Below the pieces are notes generated by a model. It was not told the DNA's origin and did no database searches. It saw nothing but the letters and a program-made list of their open reading frames with translations. A program made the position numbers and the translations under genes. Shown piece after piece: positions 46,394 through 55,932 of a DNA stretch of 64,000 bases (position 1 is the first letter of the stretch; every line of letters begins with the position of its first letter). The stretch is from Sphingomonas montanisoli (GTDB taxonomy: Bacteria; Pseudomonadota; Alphaproteobacteria; Sphingomonadales; Sphingomonadaceae), in the NCBI RefSeq assembly GCF_008274695.1, contig NZ_VTOU01000001.1, positions 1,081,146 to 1,145,145 of the forward strand, in the 5' to 3' direction.

Positions 46394-47703
46394 TGCAGCT
46401 TCGCACGATCTTCGCCACCAGTGCCATTGCGCTGGCGCTCGCAGCCTGTGGCAGCAGCCGCCCCGGCATCGACCAGGAAGGGTCTTCGCCCGATCTTCCC
46501 GAACAGCGTCAGACGCTGCTCCCACCCATCAAGATCGCGACCCCGGTCGGTTGGGACGGAGAAGCCCCCAAAGGGCCTCAGGGCTTCACCGTCACCGCCC
46601 TCGCGACCGATCTCAAGGTGCCGCGCCAACTGCTGGTACTCCCCAACGGCGATATCCTGGTCGCCGAAGGCTCCGGCAAGTCAGCGCCCGCGCTCCGACC
46701 TAAGGACATCATCGCGGGGCTGATCAAGTCGCGCGGAAAGACTTCGGTCAAAGGCGGAAACCGTATCACGTTGCTGCGTGATCGCGATGGAGACGGAAAG
46801 GCAGAGGTGCGGACCGTTTTGATCGACGGGCTGAACGCGCCCTACGGCCTCGCCTTCGTCGATGGGCAGATCTACGTCGCCAATCAGGATGCGCTGCTGC
46901 GTTTCCCTTATCGCGACGGCGTCACCCGGATCACGACGCCGGGTATCGAAGTGACGAAGCTGCCTTCGCGGATCAATCATCACTGGACCAAATCGCTTGC
47001 GGTGAGCGCCGACGGCACCAAGCTGTATGTGGGCATCGGATCGAACAGCAACGTCGGCGAACGCGGGCTGGCGGTGGAGGAAGATCGCGCGGTCATCTGG
47101 GAGATCGACCGGGCGACCGGCGCACACCGCACTATGGCTTCAGGCGTACGCAATCCGACGGCACTCGCCATCGAGCCGCAGAGCAATATGCTATGGGCAG
47201 TCGCCAACGAGCGCGATGAACTCGGCCCGCAACTCGTGCCAGACTATCTCACGTCGATCCGGGACGGCGGTTTCTATGGCTGGCCCTATAGCTATTGGGG
47301 CCAGCATGTGGACCCGCGCGTGCACCCCCAGAAGCCCGAACTGGTCGCAAAGGCGGTCCGCCCGGATTACGCACTGGGCTCGCACGTCGCGGCCCTCGGC
47401 CTCAGCTTCGCCGATGGCGAAGGGTTAGGCCGGTTCACCAACGGCGCGTTTGTCGGCGAACATGGCAGCTGGAATCGCCAGGATCCGTCCGGATACAAGG
47501 TGGTGTGGGTACCCTTCGCCAACGGCCGCCCCTCCGGCAAGCCTCAAGACGTGCTGACCGGGTTCCTCAAGGACGGACATGCGCGCGGCCGGCCTGTGGG
47601 GGTCCGTTTCGATCCCGTGGGGCGCGCGCTCCTTGTCGCGGACGATCTGTCGAACACGATATGGCGCGTCGCGCCCGTGCGCGTGGCTCCCGCTCAGAGA
47701 TAG
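46390..47703 (+). CDS. Sorbosone dehydrogenase-family lipoprotein (PQQ-type beta-propeller)
   Basis: A 437-residue lipoprotein with lipobox LALAAC, so Cys20 should be lipidated. A six-bladed propeller follows: VPRQLLVLPNGDILVAEGSGK, NRITLLRDRDGDGKAEVRTV, LNAPYGLAFVDGQIYVANQD, GVRNPTALAIEP, EHGSWNR. This matches the L-sorbosone/glucose dehydrogenase family, whose members can oxidise sugars with PQQ at the periplasmic face. The neighbouring DUF2231 membrane protein may help pass electrons. The actual sugar and cofactor are not shown by sequence. Confidence 0.9.
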   Translation: MMQLRTIFATSAIALALAACGSSRPGIDQEGSSPDLPEQRQTLLPPIKIATPVGWDGEAPKGPQGFTVTALATDLKVPRQLLVLPNGDILVAEGSGKSAPALRPKDIIAGLIKSRGKTSVKGGNRITLLRDRDGDGKAEVRTVLIDGLNAPYGLAFVDGQIYVANQDALLRFPYRDGVTRITTPGIEVTKLPSRINHHWTKSLAVSADGTKLYVGIGSNSNVGERGLAVEEDRAVIWEIDRATGAHRTMASGVRNPTALAIEPQSNMLWAVANERDELGPQLVPDYLTSIRDGGFYGWPYSYWGQHVDPRVHPQKPELVAKAVRPDYALGSHVAALGLSFADGEGLGRFTNGAFVGEHGSWNRQDPSGYKVVWVPFANGRPSGKPQDVLTGFLKDGHARGRPVGVRFDPVGRALLVADDLSNTIWRVAPVRVAPAQR

Positions 47704-47901
47704 GGATCGAACAGCCGGGCACGCCGCTTCGGCGGCGTAACGATGCCGCTCTATCGAAGCGGCGCTTAGGCGAGCAATGGTCCCTTTCCGTCAGCCCAGG
47801 CGCCCGGAAGCTTCAAACGATCCCGTGAGACGTTCGCATTGCCTGACGGGTTTCTCCGCCCGAAGGCGTCGATCCATAGAAACCGCGAATGATGGATGAA
47901 A
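47704..47901. other. Intergenic region between dehydrogenase gene and tRNA-Pro
   Basis: About 200 bases without a convincing gene. Open frames here are extensions of tRNA-derived reading frames and are not credible. No terminator with a U-run was recognised. Confidence 0.6.
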
Positions 47902-47979
47902 TGGTCGGGGAGAGAGGATTCGAACCTCCGGCCCCTGCCTCCCGAAGACAGTGCTCTACCAGGCTGAGCTACTCCCCGA
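47902..47979 (-). tRNA. tRNA-Pro (anticodon CGG)
   Basis: On the minus strand the acceptor stem CGGGGAG (47979-47973) pairs with CTCCCCG (47912-47906). The D arm contains GCTCAGCCTGGTAGAGC. The anticodon loop TTCGGGA gives anticodon CGG (47944-47942) for codon CCG. The T arm has GGTTCGAATCC. The discriminator A is followed by a genome-encoded CCA (47904-47902). All standard arms are present. Confidence 0.97.
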
Positions 47980-48093
47980 CGGAGCAACCGGTCATTCAGT
48001 GGGCCTCGGGAGCCGACCGGTTCGTGCTAGGTCGAGGCGCTATAAGAGCGAGTTTCGGGGTGCGCAAGGGATTCGCGTGGGAAAATTCTCACG

Positions 48094-49350
48094 CTAGACC
48101 GCCAGCGGTTCCGGCCGGCGGGCAAGGCCGATCGCGGCGAAGGCGGCCAGCACGCCGAACGCGCCCGCCAGCATGAAGGCGGCCTGGTAACTGCCCGTCT
48201 CGCTGCGGATCAGACCTGCGCCGAACGCCGCCACCGCCGCGCCGATCTGGTGCCCGGTCAGCACCCAGCCGAAGATGATCGGTGCCCGCGCCTCGCCAAA
48301 ATGGCGGTTGGCGAGTGCCACCGTCGGCGGCACCGTTGCGATCCAGTCGAGCCCGTAGATCACCGCGAACACCACCAGCCCCGTCGCGTTGAAATCGAGG
48401 AACGGCAGCGCAATCAGCGAAAGCCCGCGAAAGGCGTAATAAGCGAACAGCAATTTGCGCGGATCGTAGCGATCGGTGAGCCAACCTGACGCGGTCGTGC
48501 CGATCAGGTCGAACAGCCCCATCAGCGATAGCAGCCCCGCCGCCTGCACCGCCGGAATGCCATTGTCGCCGCAATAGGCGATCAGGTGGGTGCCGACGAG
48601 GCCGTTCGTCGTCAGGCCGCATATGAAGAACGTGCCGAATAGCAGCCAGAACATCGGCACCCGCGCCGCATCCACCAGCACCTGGATCGCGAAGCCGGGT
48701 CCGCGCGCCGGGCCGGCCGGCGGCACCTCGCCGGGCGCTGCGCCGAAGCGGGTCGTGCCGATCGCGGCGGGGGATTCGGGCATCAACAGCCACACGATCG
48801 GGATCATCGCCGCCGCCCCGATCCCGACGAAGATCGCCACCGGCGTCCACGCGCCGGTGCGCGTCAGCCACGCCATGAAGGGCAGGAAGATCAACGATCC
48901 TGTCGCCGTGCTCGCGGTCAGCAAGCCCATCATCAGCCCGCGCCGTGTGGCGAACCAGCGGTTGACGATCGTCGCGCCCAGCACCCCGGCGATCGCGCCG
49001 CTCCCGATGCCCGAAACCACGCCCCACAGCAGCACATAGTGCCACGGCTGGCGCATCCACAGACTGGCGAGCACCGCGACCGCCATCAGCGTGAGGCCGC
49101 CCAGCATCGTGCGGCGGATGCCGATCCCCTGCATCAGTGCGCCTGCGAACGGCCCGACCAGGCCGTAGAGGAAGATGCCGATCGCCGCCGCGAAGCTCGT
49201 CGTCGCGCGATCCCATCCGAAGCCGAGTTCGAGCGGACGCAGCAGCACGCTTGGCGCCGACCTTAATCCCGCCGCGATCAACAGCGCGAAGAAGGTGACC
49301 CCGACGACGACGAAGGCGTAATTCTGCCCGGAAGCTTTGCGGTGCAACAT
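48094..49350 (-). CDS. MFS transporter
   Basis: A 418-residue protein with about twelve membrane helices. It has MFS landmarks such as GLVGPFAGALMQGIGIRRTMLGG (motif A region) and LTDRYDPRKLLFAYYAFRG in the second half. The opening and helix pattern resemble the OFA/monocarboxylate subgroup and the carrier at 13054-14301. It should move an organic anion or other small molecule across the cytoplasmic membrane. It is divergent from pnuC with about 110 bases between, and the tRNA lies downstream. Confidence 0.9.
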   Translation of the reverse strand: MLHRKASGQNYAFVVVGVTFFALLIAAGLRSAPSVLLRPLELGFGWDRATTSFAAAIGIFLYGLVGPFAGALMQGIGIRRTMLGGLTLMAVAVLASLWMRQPWHYVLLWGVVSGIGSGAIAGVLGATIVNRWFATRRGLMMGLLTASTATGSLIFLPFMAWLTRTGAWTPVAIFVGIGAAAMIPIVWLLMPESPAAIGTTRFGAAPGEVPPAGPARGPGFAIQVLVDAARVPMFWLLFGTFFICGLTTNGLVGTHLIAYCGDNGIPAVQAAGLLSLMGLFDLIGTTASGWLTDRYDPRKLLFAYYAFRGLSLIALPFLDFNATGLVVFAVIYGLDWIATVPPTVALANRHFGEARAPIIFGWVLTGHQIGAAVAAFGAGLIRSETGSYQAAFMLAGAFGVLAAFAAIGLARRPEPLAV

Positions 49351-49460
49351 CCCGCCAGATTGCGCGAAAGGCCGCCCGCTTCAAATCAAAGAATTCTGTA
49401 CATCCCCAAGGTGCCCTTATCGGGCTGGCCCGCCGTCCACCGCCTTGCTATCGCAACACA

Positions 49461-50018
49461 GTGAACGCTACCGAAACAATCGCCGCATTGCTCGGCACCG
49501 CCAATGTTGCGCTCGTCGCCAGGCGCAGCGTGTGGAATTATCCGTTCGCGCTCGCGATGGTCTCGCTCTTCGGCGTCATCTTCTTCAAAGAAAAGCTCTA
49601 CAGCGACGCGCTGCTGCAGCTCTTCTTCTTTGTTATCAATATCTACGGCTGGATCGTCTGGCATCGCGCCGAAGGTGAAGCAGGCGAAGTCGTGACGCGG
49701 TCGATGCCGGCAAGATTGCGGTTCGGCTGGCTCGCGATCACGCTGGTTGCGGCCGTGATCTGGAGCGGCGCGATGGCGCACTATACCGATGCCGCGCTGC
49801 CTTGGATCGACGGGCCGATCGCGATGACCAGCATCGTCGCGCAGATATTATTGTCCCGACGCTATTGGGAAAACTGGATATTGTGGATCGTGGTGGATAT
49901 CGCTTCGATCGGTATGTATTGGGTTAAGGACCTTCATGTCACGGCGGCGCTTTACACGCTGTTTCTAGGACTGTCGGTTTGGGGACTGGTGGGCTGGCGT
50001 CGGAGCATGGCGAAGTGA
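49461..50018 (+). CDS. pnuC: Nicotinamide riboside transporter PnuC
   Basis: A 185-residue membrane protein from GTG 49461. It has about seven hydrophobic segments and the PnuC features RRSVWNYPFALAMVSLFGVIFFKEKLYSDALLQLFFFVINIYGWIVW, where WxxW-type aromatic residues line the substrate path. PnuC lets nicotinamide riboside cross the membrane by facilitated diffusion, trapped by phosphorylation inside. The NadR-type kinase gene follows with a GTGA overlap, giving a compact NAD salvage pair. Confidence 0.93.
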   Translation: MNATETIAALLGTANVALVARRSVWNYPFALAMVSLFGVIFFKEKLYSDALLQLFFFVINIYGWIVWHRAEGEAGEVVTRSMPARLRFGWLAITLVAAVIWSGAMAHYTDAALPWIDGPIAMTSIVAQILLSRRYWENWILWIVVDIASIGMYWVKDLHVTAALYTLFLGLSVWGLVGWRRSMAK

Positions 50019-50569
50019 AGTTGGAAAGGGTTGGCAGGCCCGTCGTGGTGGCCCTGCACGGACCCGAAAGCACCGGCAAATCGACGCTGGCGGCCGCGCT
50101 GGCGCGTCGGTTCGGCACCGTATGGGTTCCCGAATATGGCCGCACCTATTGCGAGGAGCATGGTACCGACCTGACGATGGCCGACATGATCGCCATCGCG
50201 GAAGGCCATCGTGCCGTCACCCGCGCCATGATCCCGCAGGCCCGCAACGGCATCATGTTCACGGATACCGATCCGCTGATGACGTCTGTGTGGTGCGACA
50301 TGATGCTGGGACAGCGCGATCCGTGGTTCGATCGCGACTGGGAACTGGCCGATCTCTATCTCGTCCCCGGCATCGACCTGCCGTTCGTGCAGGACGAGGT
50401 CCGCGTTTATGGCGACGATACCGAGCGCAAGCGCTTCTATGACCTGTGCACCGCCGAACTCGATCGACGCGGCGTGCGCTGGATGAAGGTCGATGGCCCG
50501 CCTGCGGACCGCTTCGACATCGCCCTGACCGCGCTCACCGCCGCGGGAATCGTGCCGACGATGCGGTGA
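50015..50569 (+). CDS. NadR-type ribosylnicotinamide kinase (AAA ATPase domain only)
   Basis: A 184-residue P-loop protein from GTG 50015. The Walker A loop is HGPESTGKSTLAAAL, followed by EYGRTYCEEHG and the Walker-B-like FTDTDPLMTSVWC. This matches the C-terminal ribosylnicotinamide kinase domain of NadR. The nucleotidyltransferase and DNA-binding parts of enteric NadR are absent. It probably phosphorylates nicotinamide riboside delivered by PnuC to NMN, trapping it for NAD synthesis. Confidence 0.9.
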   Translation: MKLERVGRPVVVALHGPESTGKSTLAAALARRFGTVWVPEYGRTYCEEHGTDLTMADMIAIAEGHRAVTRAMIPQARNGIMFTDTDPLMTSVWCDMMLGQRDPWFDRDWELADLYLVPGIDLPFVQDEVRVYGDDTERKRFYDLCTAELDRRGVRWMKVDGPPADRFDIALTALTAAGIVPTMR

Positions 50570-50591
50570 GACGATTTAATGATTTGCTCGA

Positions 50592-50606
50592 TGCCGTTAC
50601 ACGGCA
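50592..50606. terminator. Small stem-loop between convergent genes
   Basis: TGCCGT (50592-50597) pairs with ACGGCA (50601-50606) around TAC. It lies between the stops of the NadR-type kinase gene and the ClpP-like gene, in visibly AT-richer sequence. It is short, so its terminator role is tentative. Confidence 0.4.
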
Positions 50607-50622
50607 CTCGGCGATCGAATTG

Positions 50623-51294
50623 TTATTCGATGTTCGACACGTTGTATTTGCGTAGACCGGAAGGCGTCACGAAACAAACGCCATCGTTTTTCTGGCCAGA
50701 CATTCCTGTCAAGAAATCGAGAGACGCTGACATTTCGATGAGATAGCGCGCCAAATCTGCGGCAGCTTGCGCCGAATCTTGTTCAATCCCCTTCAGTTGG
50801 GCGCCACTGACGCTGACGCCACCCTTGAGATCGCCATAGGCAGTAAACATATGGATGCCGTAATAAGCACCCTGATCAACCGATCGAAGGACACCTCCCA
50901 GAAGCGCCAAAGAGCAAGAGCTTATACATGCACGCCCAGCAGGAACACGTACGGCAATCCCACTGCGGTGAAGCAGGCGGCCTATTTTCATTCCTTCGTA
51001 CATATTGCCGCCGGGTGACGACAGCCATATCTCGTCAATGGCTCCCGCGCGGGCAAGTGCGTCGGCAAAAGTCGCCGCATCATTCGTTTTCACGGCGCCT
51101 TCTGCCATTAAAATGCGCATGCCGTCCGCTTCGCCGACACGATAAGTAAGTTGGCTTCCCCAGAATGTCGGGTTTCCGTACGCGCTTTGGGGCACATCCG
51201 GGCCGCAATAGCTAGATACTGATTGCGCCAAAGCCGGCTCGACAAGAAAGGCGGCGGCAATAGCCGCCGCCCATTGAGAAAATCGCAACAACAT
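50623..51294 (-). CDS. Exported ClpP-like (COG3904-type) predicted periplasmic protein
   Basis: A 223-residue protein with a signal peptide (1-23, ending ALAQS). The ClpP/crotonase-like core has EIWLSSPGGNMYEGMKIGRLL and GRACISSCSLALLGG, which hold the oxyanion-loop glycines and a candidate nucleophilic serine flanked by cysteines. Later YYGIHMFTAYGD supplies a possible catalytic His. Cysteines at both ends may form disulfides in the periplasm. Three bases separate it from the upstream glycine-zipper gene. Base composition is lower in GC than the surroundings. Peptidase activity is plausible but unproven. Confidence 0.75.
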   Translation of the reverse strand: MLLRFSQWAAAIAAAFLVEPALAQSVSSYCGPDVPQSAYGNPTFWGSQLTYRVGEADGMRILMAEGAVKTNDAATFADALARAGAIDEIWLSSPGGNMYEGMKIGRLLHRSGIAVRVPAGRACISSCSLALLGGVLRSVDQGAYYGIHMFTAYGDLKGGVSVSGAQLKGIEQDSAQAAADLARYLIEMSASLDFLTGMSGQKNDGVCFVTPSGLRKYNVSNIE

Positions 51295-51297
51295 GGT

Positions 51298-51792
51298 TCA
51301 GGCCGCTTGCAAAGCCCAGCCACTGTTGGGTGGCGTTCGACAATAAGTCGGCGCATCGGCCATTTCTTGTCCGTCGATGTAGTTGACACGACGGGCCGCT
51401 CGACAAACTCGACCATCAGCAGTGGTCACGGGAGCGCCGACACTGACCGTTCCACGTACGCCTGGACGCGAATCGCTTTCCCAGCTTTGTGAAGACCCGC
51501 CGTCCGTCGACGAACTGTTAAGCGCTGTTTCTGTAGCTTTCCCAAGCTTTTCCTGCTCGCAGCGATCCAGCGCCTTTCCAATTGCGCCGCCAGCCAAAGC
51601 TCCAATGGCGCCGCCAACTAGCGTGCCGAACGTATTCTTGCGACCTCCATCGATCTTGGCACCCAAAAGGCCGCCGAGCACTCCACCCACCAACGCTCCG
51701 GCAGTCCCTCCACCGCACTTGGCGGCCTGAACCGGCGCTGCGGCCACAAATGACAATGCAGCCAACACTACTATCAAGGAACGAATAAGCAT
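51298..51792 (-). CDS. Exported glycine-zipper protein
   Basis: A 164-residue protein from ATG 51792. The signal peptide ends near PVQA. A glycine-zipper pair follows (GTAGALVGGVLGGLLGAKI and GTLVGGAIGALAGGAIGKAL), as in 17-kDa surface antigens and SlyB-like envelope proteins, which insert into or associate with membranes. The C-terminal part (VSVGAPVTTADGRVCRAARR) resembles the outer-membrane-assembly-like tail of that family. There is no lipobox Cys directly after the signal. It is probably co-transcribed with the ClpP-like gene just downstream. Confidence 0.85.
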   Translation of the reverse strand: MLIRSLIVVLAALSFVAAAPVQAAKCGGGTAGALVGGVLGGLLGAKIDGGRKNTFGTLVGGAIGALAGGAIGKALDRCEQEKLGKATETALNSSSTDGGSSQSWESDSRPGVRGTVSVGAPVTTADGRVCRAARRVNYIDGQEMADAPTYCRTPPNSGWALQAA

Positions 51793-51912
51793 AATGACCC
51801 CCCATTTCTGCCCCAGATTTCCTATACTTTCACCACTATCCTGTCCACGCAAAATCACCAAATTCGAACAATTAGATTCTGCAGCGAAATCAGCGAGATG
51901 AGACCTTTGTGA

Positions 51913-52995
51913 TCATCGCACGCCGTGTTCGTTTATCCACTCGATGCAGTCATCATTCTTCCGCGCCGCACATGCACGAAACCACCGGGCTGCGGCTGCT
52001 TCGTTCCGAACTACACCTATTCCCAAATATAGACTTTGGGCCGCCAGATACATGCAGCCAGTCTTTGATTCATAAAAATCTTTAAGCTCTGCGGCGTTGG
52101 CACAGGCCAGGAAGTTATCGAAGGCGCGCGCCTTACTCTGCGGCACGCCGTTTCCCTCATAATATAGCCGCGCCAATCCCCGATAGGCTGGGCCAAAACC
52201 CTTTGCGGCAGCCCGCTGATACCAGGCAGCGGCCTTGGCATAATCCTGCCCAATTTTTTCGCCAGACTCGTAGGTCATACCCGCTACCCACATCGCCTCA
52301 ACGTTGCCCGCAGCAGCGCGAGCCTCCAACTGAGCCATTGCTTGCCGCTGAGCTTCGGCCTTCCTTCGTGCCTCTTCCCGGGCGGCAGCGGCGGCGTCTT
52401 CGCGTTGCTGTTCGCGCTCAGCAACATCGATGACTGTTTTCGCGGATGTTTCGAATCGACCGGACAAAGTCGTGCCTGCACCACGTCCGGAAATCCTGCC
52501 TTTGAAACCCGTGCGCCCGCAACTCCCTTCGATACTCAAGCTGCCATCCTCCGCCGCCAAGCGGCACATGCCGTTGCCGACCGTCCCAGTGAGCCCCGCG
52601 CCGTGCCATCCGCCAGTTGCGCTGATGCTGCCTGTCACCGCTGACCCGTTGAATCGAAGCAGGATCGTCGTCGTTCCTTCGATTTCCGTCGATTTACCAG
52701 CCGAGCGAAGGAAACTCTGCACATCCAACCTGCGCATCGCCGGGCCAGGTCGCGTGACGGTCATCACGTATCGGCCCTGATAGGTAAGCTCCGCGCGCGA
52801 TGGGAGCGGCGCCGCCGCAAGCGCTCGCGTCCCCGCAGGCACGAATGTTCCGGAGGAATCGCGACAATACCGACGCTCTTCTCGCGTGCCGTCGGCTTTG
52901 GCTATGGTAGCGGATCGGCAATCTTGAGACGACGTCTGCGCATCGGCCGCTGCGCATAAGAACAACGCAAATGTAACGAGACCACATATGCGCAT
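51913..52995 (-). CDS. Exported Sel1-repeat protein
   Basis: A 360-residue protein from ATG 52995 with a GGGG ribosome site; GTG 53001 is possible. It has a signal peptide (ending ADAQT), a beta-rich middle (about 65-185) with paired cysteines, and an Ala/Arg/Glu helix at about 190-225. Three Sel1/TPR-like repeats end the protein (AMWVAGMTYESGEKIGQDYAKAAAWYQRAAAKG, PAYRGLARLYYEGNGV, QSLYLGIGVVRNEAAAARWF). Sel1 repeats mediate protein contacts in the periplasm. It is first of three exported-protein genes in a lower-GC segment. Confidence 0.85.
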   Translation of the reverse strand: MRICGLVTFALFLCAAADAQTSSQDCRSATIAKADGTREERRYCRDSSGTFVPAGTRALAAAPLPSRAELTYQGRYVMTVTRPGPAMRRLDVQSFLRSAGKSTEIEGTTTILLRFNGSAVTGSISATGGWHGAGLTGTVGNGMCRLAAEDGSLSIEGSCGRTGFKGRISGRGAGTTLSGRFETSAKTVIDVAEREQQREDAAAAAREEARRKAEAQRQAMAQLEARAAAGNVEAMWVAGMTYESGEKIGQDYAKAAAWYQRAAAKGFGPAYRGLARLYYEGNGVPQSKARAFDNFLACANAAELKDFYESKTGCMYLAAQSLYLGIGVVRNEAAAARWFRACAARKNDDCIEWINEHGVR

Positions 52996-53227
52996 ATTCA
53001 CCCCCGATTCTGCGCTAATTTGTTGTTTCGAGTTGACACGCTACCACATAATCGGCGGCCGTCTATCGCGCCCGAAAGCGATCGCATACATCCATCGATC
53101 GCTTGCAAGACAATCCACAATCGTCGGAAAGCTCATCCACGCCGAGCGCAGCCATCGCACGTCAGCAACGCGCTTGTGCGTGAGACCCTGCACGACGTGC
53201 AGGATCCCACCAAAGTCCGTCAAAACG
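52996..53227. other. Non-coding edge of the lower-GC segment
   Basis: About 230 bases between the Sel1 gene and the phytase-like autotransporter gene. It has lower GC than flanking sequence and should contain the Sel1-operon promoter, but no clear -35/-10 pair on the minus strand was found. Short open frames here are not supported. Confidence 0.5.
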
Positions 53228-55753
53228 TCAGAAACGACGCGAGACGTTCAGGCTGATACGGCCCTCGTCCGGCCCCTGATCGAAGCGCCCTTCGACCGCG
53301 ACCTGATAAGTCCATGCGCCGTCCATCGCGCTGCCGCCGAAGCCGCCGCCCGCGAACACGCGGTCGCGAGTCGTGTCGGGCAGAACAACGGTCTGGCTGC
53401 CCATGCTGTGCCGCGCAGAAGCGAGGCGGACGGTCGCGCTGCGATCCCCCTTCTCGTCCTCGGTCATGTAACCGGCACGGGCGTTGATCACGAAGGATTC
53501 GGCGACGGTGGCGCGCACCTCGCCGCCCGCACGGCCACGCCAGCGACGATAGTCGAGGTCGGCATAAGCGACGTTGGCGAGTGACGCGCCGGTCTCGGTG
53601 AAGGCGTCGACCTTCACGTCGACATAGTCCACCCCCGCGAACGGCCCGACCTTGACCGCGCCCATCCCGAACATCCAGCCCAATTCGCCGCTGCCGGCCC
53701 AGACGCGCGCGCCGGTCTTGCCCCTGGCGGTCTGGTCATAAGCGGTAGCGCGATCGATCCGGTCGAAATCGACGTTGAACGATCGGCTGCCCGCAATCTC
53801 GGCATAGAGACCGTTGGGCAGCGCCACGCCACCATAGAGTCCAACCGCATAGCCGTCGCCGTTCAGCCGGTTGCCGCGGCCAACCGCGCCATAAGCGTTG
53901 CGATAGCTGATGCTCGCACCGATGCGCGCCGGGCCGACGCCGACATCGACGCCGCCGCTCAGCCCCTCGGTCTTCGCATTGACCGTGCCGAAGCCCGCAG
54001 GCGCGGCGTTGAAGCGCGACCATTGCCCGCCAAGCCACATCCGCACGCCCTGCCCATAATCGCCGAGCGCGCGGCGCAGACTGCCGAGCTGCCCCATAGC
54101 GGGTTCGACGCCCGCCAAGCCGACTTCGGCCGCCGCGCTGCGCAGGCCGGTGAGCGCGCGCGGCGCGCTGTCGATCATCGACGCGAGCGCCAGCGGATCG
54201 ACATAGGTCGGCAGCGTCAGGCGATAGACCATCAGCACGCTGTCGTTGTTTCCCGTCCCGTCGAGCGCACCCGAGGGCGAGCAGACGCCGTTGAAGCAGA
54301 TCGTGCTGCCCTGGAAGTCGTTGTCGTTGCCGACGAACAGGAAGAAGTCCTGCGGCGCGCCTTCCTCCAGCACCGGTGCCAGCGCCATCGCCTCGATCTT
54401 CTCGCTGATCGTGGTCGGGGTGCTGACCGGCAGGCGCGTGATGTTCATGCCCACGCGGGCAAGCTGGGTCGGATTCACCAGATTGATCAGCTCGACCTGC
54501 TGGACCGGGGTGATGCTGGCGTTCAGCGTTCCGTTGGTCGCGATCGGCGCGTTGGTGGTTTCGAACGCGGTGCCGGCCAGGTTGGTCGCGCCGGTCGTGT
54601 CGACCAGCAGGATGCTCTTGAACAGCGGCGTGGTGCTGGTGCTCGCATTCGCCGCGACGCCGCGCCCCACGCCGTCACGGGCGAGGACGAGGAACTGGGT
54701 GTCGTTGAGCGCCAGCATCTCGGACTGGGCGGCGGTGCGATCGGCGGCCGCGCCGGTGCCGTTATTGTTGAACACCGGAAGCTGCAGAACGTAATGGCCT
54801 ATCGGGTTGGTCGGCGTCGCATTGCCGCTGATGTCATAGACCAGGATGCGGGTGTTGTTGCGCGTCTGCTGGTTGGCGCCATTGGTGTCCTGCACCGTCG
54901 CCGACTGCTGGATCGCCACCAGTTTCTTGTTGTCGGGGGTCAGCGCCATCGCCTCCAGCCCCTGATTGTTGCGACGGCCGGTCTGGCCCGGGGTGACGCT
55001 GTTGAAGTTGATCGTTCCGCCAGTACGCGGCAGCATCGCGGCCACCGTCTGGATCGCGCCGATCTGCTTACCCGACGCGTCAAAATAATAGATGCCGTCG
55101 GCATATTCGTCGGAGATGTAAAACGTGCCGTCGGGACGGAAGGCGATCGCCTCGGCATCGAGCGCGATGCGGCCGGCGGCAGTGCCGTCGGTGGCCAGCG
55201 GATAGACGATACCGTTGCGCGTCACGGTGCTGGCGCCCGGATCGCGACCGGTCATCTCGACGCCGTTGGTATCCTTCAACGTGAAACCGCCGGTCGGCGT
55301 GATCGTCACCTGGCTCTGCGACGCGGTCGACTGCGGCAGCGCGGCCGATCCCGGCGCGAGCGGACGGAAGGTGACGTTCGATGTGTGGACGCGGTTGCGA
55401 TAATCGATCGCGCCGTCAAACGGACCGCGATCGGGCAGTGTGTAGATCCCGCCCGAATAGCTGCCATCAGCGTTGCGGCGCCACGTCTTCAGGTCGATCG
55501 CCATGCCCGAGAAGCTGCCGAAGGTCTCGCCCCGGAAATCGAGCGTCGTCGCGCTGATGCGACCCGCGCCCAACAGCCCCTGATTGACGAAGGTGTTGCC
55601 GTTCAGCGTCGCGCTGACCGCGCCTGCCGCCGTGCTGATATTGGGCGTCAGAACCTGGCGCGACTGGGCGAAGGCCGGCATCGCCTGCAACGATGCGGCG
55701 GCGACCGCCGACAGAAGGACGGCGCGAAACGTGATCATGTTCTGAATCCCCAT
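53228..55753 (-). CDS. Phytase-like (esterase-like) propeller fused to autotransporter barrel
   Basis: A protein of about 841 residues from ATG 55753 (MGIQNM); ATG 55738 also fits. A signal peptide ends near PAFAQS. The passenger at about 40-530 is a phytase-like propeller of the PF13449 type: [63 protein letters not shown]. The last roughly 270 residues form an autotransporter-type beta-barrel with terminal Phe (SLNVSRRF). This suggests a surface-displayed phosphoesterase or similar enzyme acting on phosphate-containing material. It is divergent from lepA. Confidence 0.88.
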   Translation of the reverse strand: MGIQNMITFRAVLLSAVAAASLQAMPAFAQSRQVLTPNISTAAGAVSATLNGNTFVNQGLLGAGRISATTLDFRGETFGSFSGMAIDLKTWRRNADGSYSGGIYTLPDRGPFDGAIDYRNRVHTSNVTFRPLAPGSAALPQSTASQSQVTITPTGGFTLKDTNGVEMTGRDPGASTVTRNGIVYPLATDGTAAGRIALDAEAIAFRPDGTFYISDEYADGIYYFDASGKQIGAIQTVAAMLPRTGGTINFNSVTPGQTGRRNNQGLEAMALTPDNKKLVAIQQSATVQDTNGANQQTRNNTRILVYDISGNATPTNPIGHYVLQLPVFNNNGTGAAADRTAAQSEMLALNDTQFLVLARDGVGRGVAANASTSTTPLFKSILLVDTTGATNLAGTAFETTNAPIATNGTLNASITPVQQVELINLVNPTQLARVGMNITRLPVSTPTTISEKIEAMALAPVLEEGAPQDFFLFVGNDNDFQGSTICFNGVCSPSGALDGTGNNDSVLMVYRLTLPTYVDPLALASMIDSAPRALTGLRSAAAEVGLAGVEPAMGQLGSLRRALGDYGQGVRMWLGGQWSRFNAAPAGFGTVNAKTEGLSGGVDVGVGPARIGASISYRNAYGAVGRGNRLNGDGYAVGLYGGVALPNGLYAEIAGSRSFNVDFDRIDRATAYDQTARGKTGARVWAGSGELGWMFGMGAVKVGPFAGVDYVDVKVDAFTETGASLANVAYADLDYRRWRGRAGGEVRATVAESFVINARAGYMTEDEKGDRSATVRLASARHSMGSQTVVLPDTTRDRVFAGGGFGGSAMDGAWTYQVAVEGRFDQGPDEGRISLNVSRRF

Positions 55754-55932
55754 TGGTTTCCCCGGGGCGGGGCATATGGGTCGCCTGTGACGATCCGGAC
55801 ACAAAGCGGTTACAATCGCGCTACACAATCAATGGTGCAGACAAGATCGTGCCGGATCATCGACGCTTTGGCATCGGGCACGAAGCCTGCTATCGCGCGG
55901 CGCAATCCCTTTCCCGCCGATTAGAGAACCCC

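Noticed and set aside
47766..48176. Two open frames across the tRNA (minus with GVAQPGRALSSGG, plus with GERGFEPPAPASRR)
   Set aside because: These are well-known spurious translations of a tRNA gene on each strand; the DNA is fully explained by tRNA-Pro.
48089..49384. 431-residue minus-strand frame overlapping the MFS gene in another phase
   Set aside because: Arg-rich without membrane helices; the 418-residue frame gives a proper twelve-helix carrier.
54023..55924. 633-residue plus-strand frame opposite the phytase-like autotransporter
   Set aside because: Antisense shadow with no recognisable domain.
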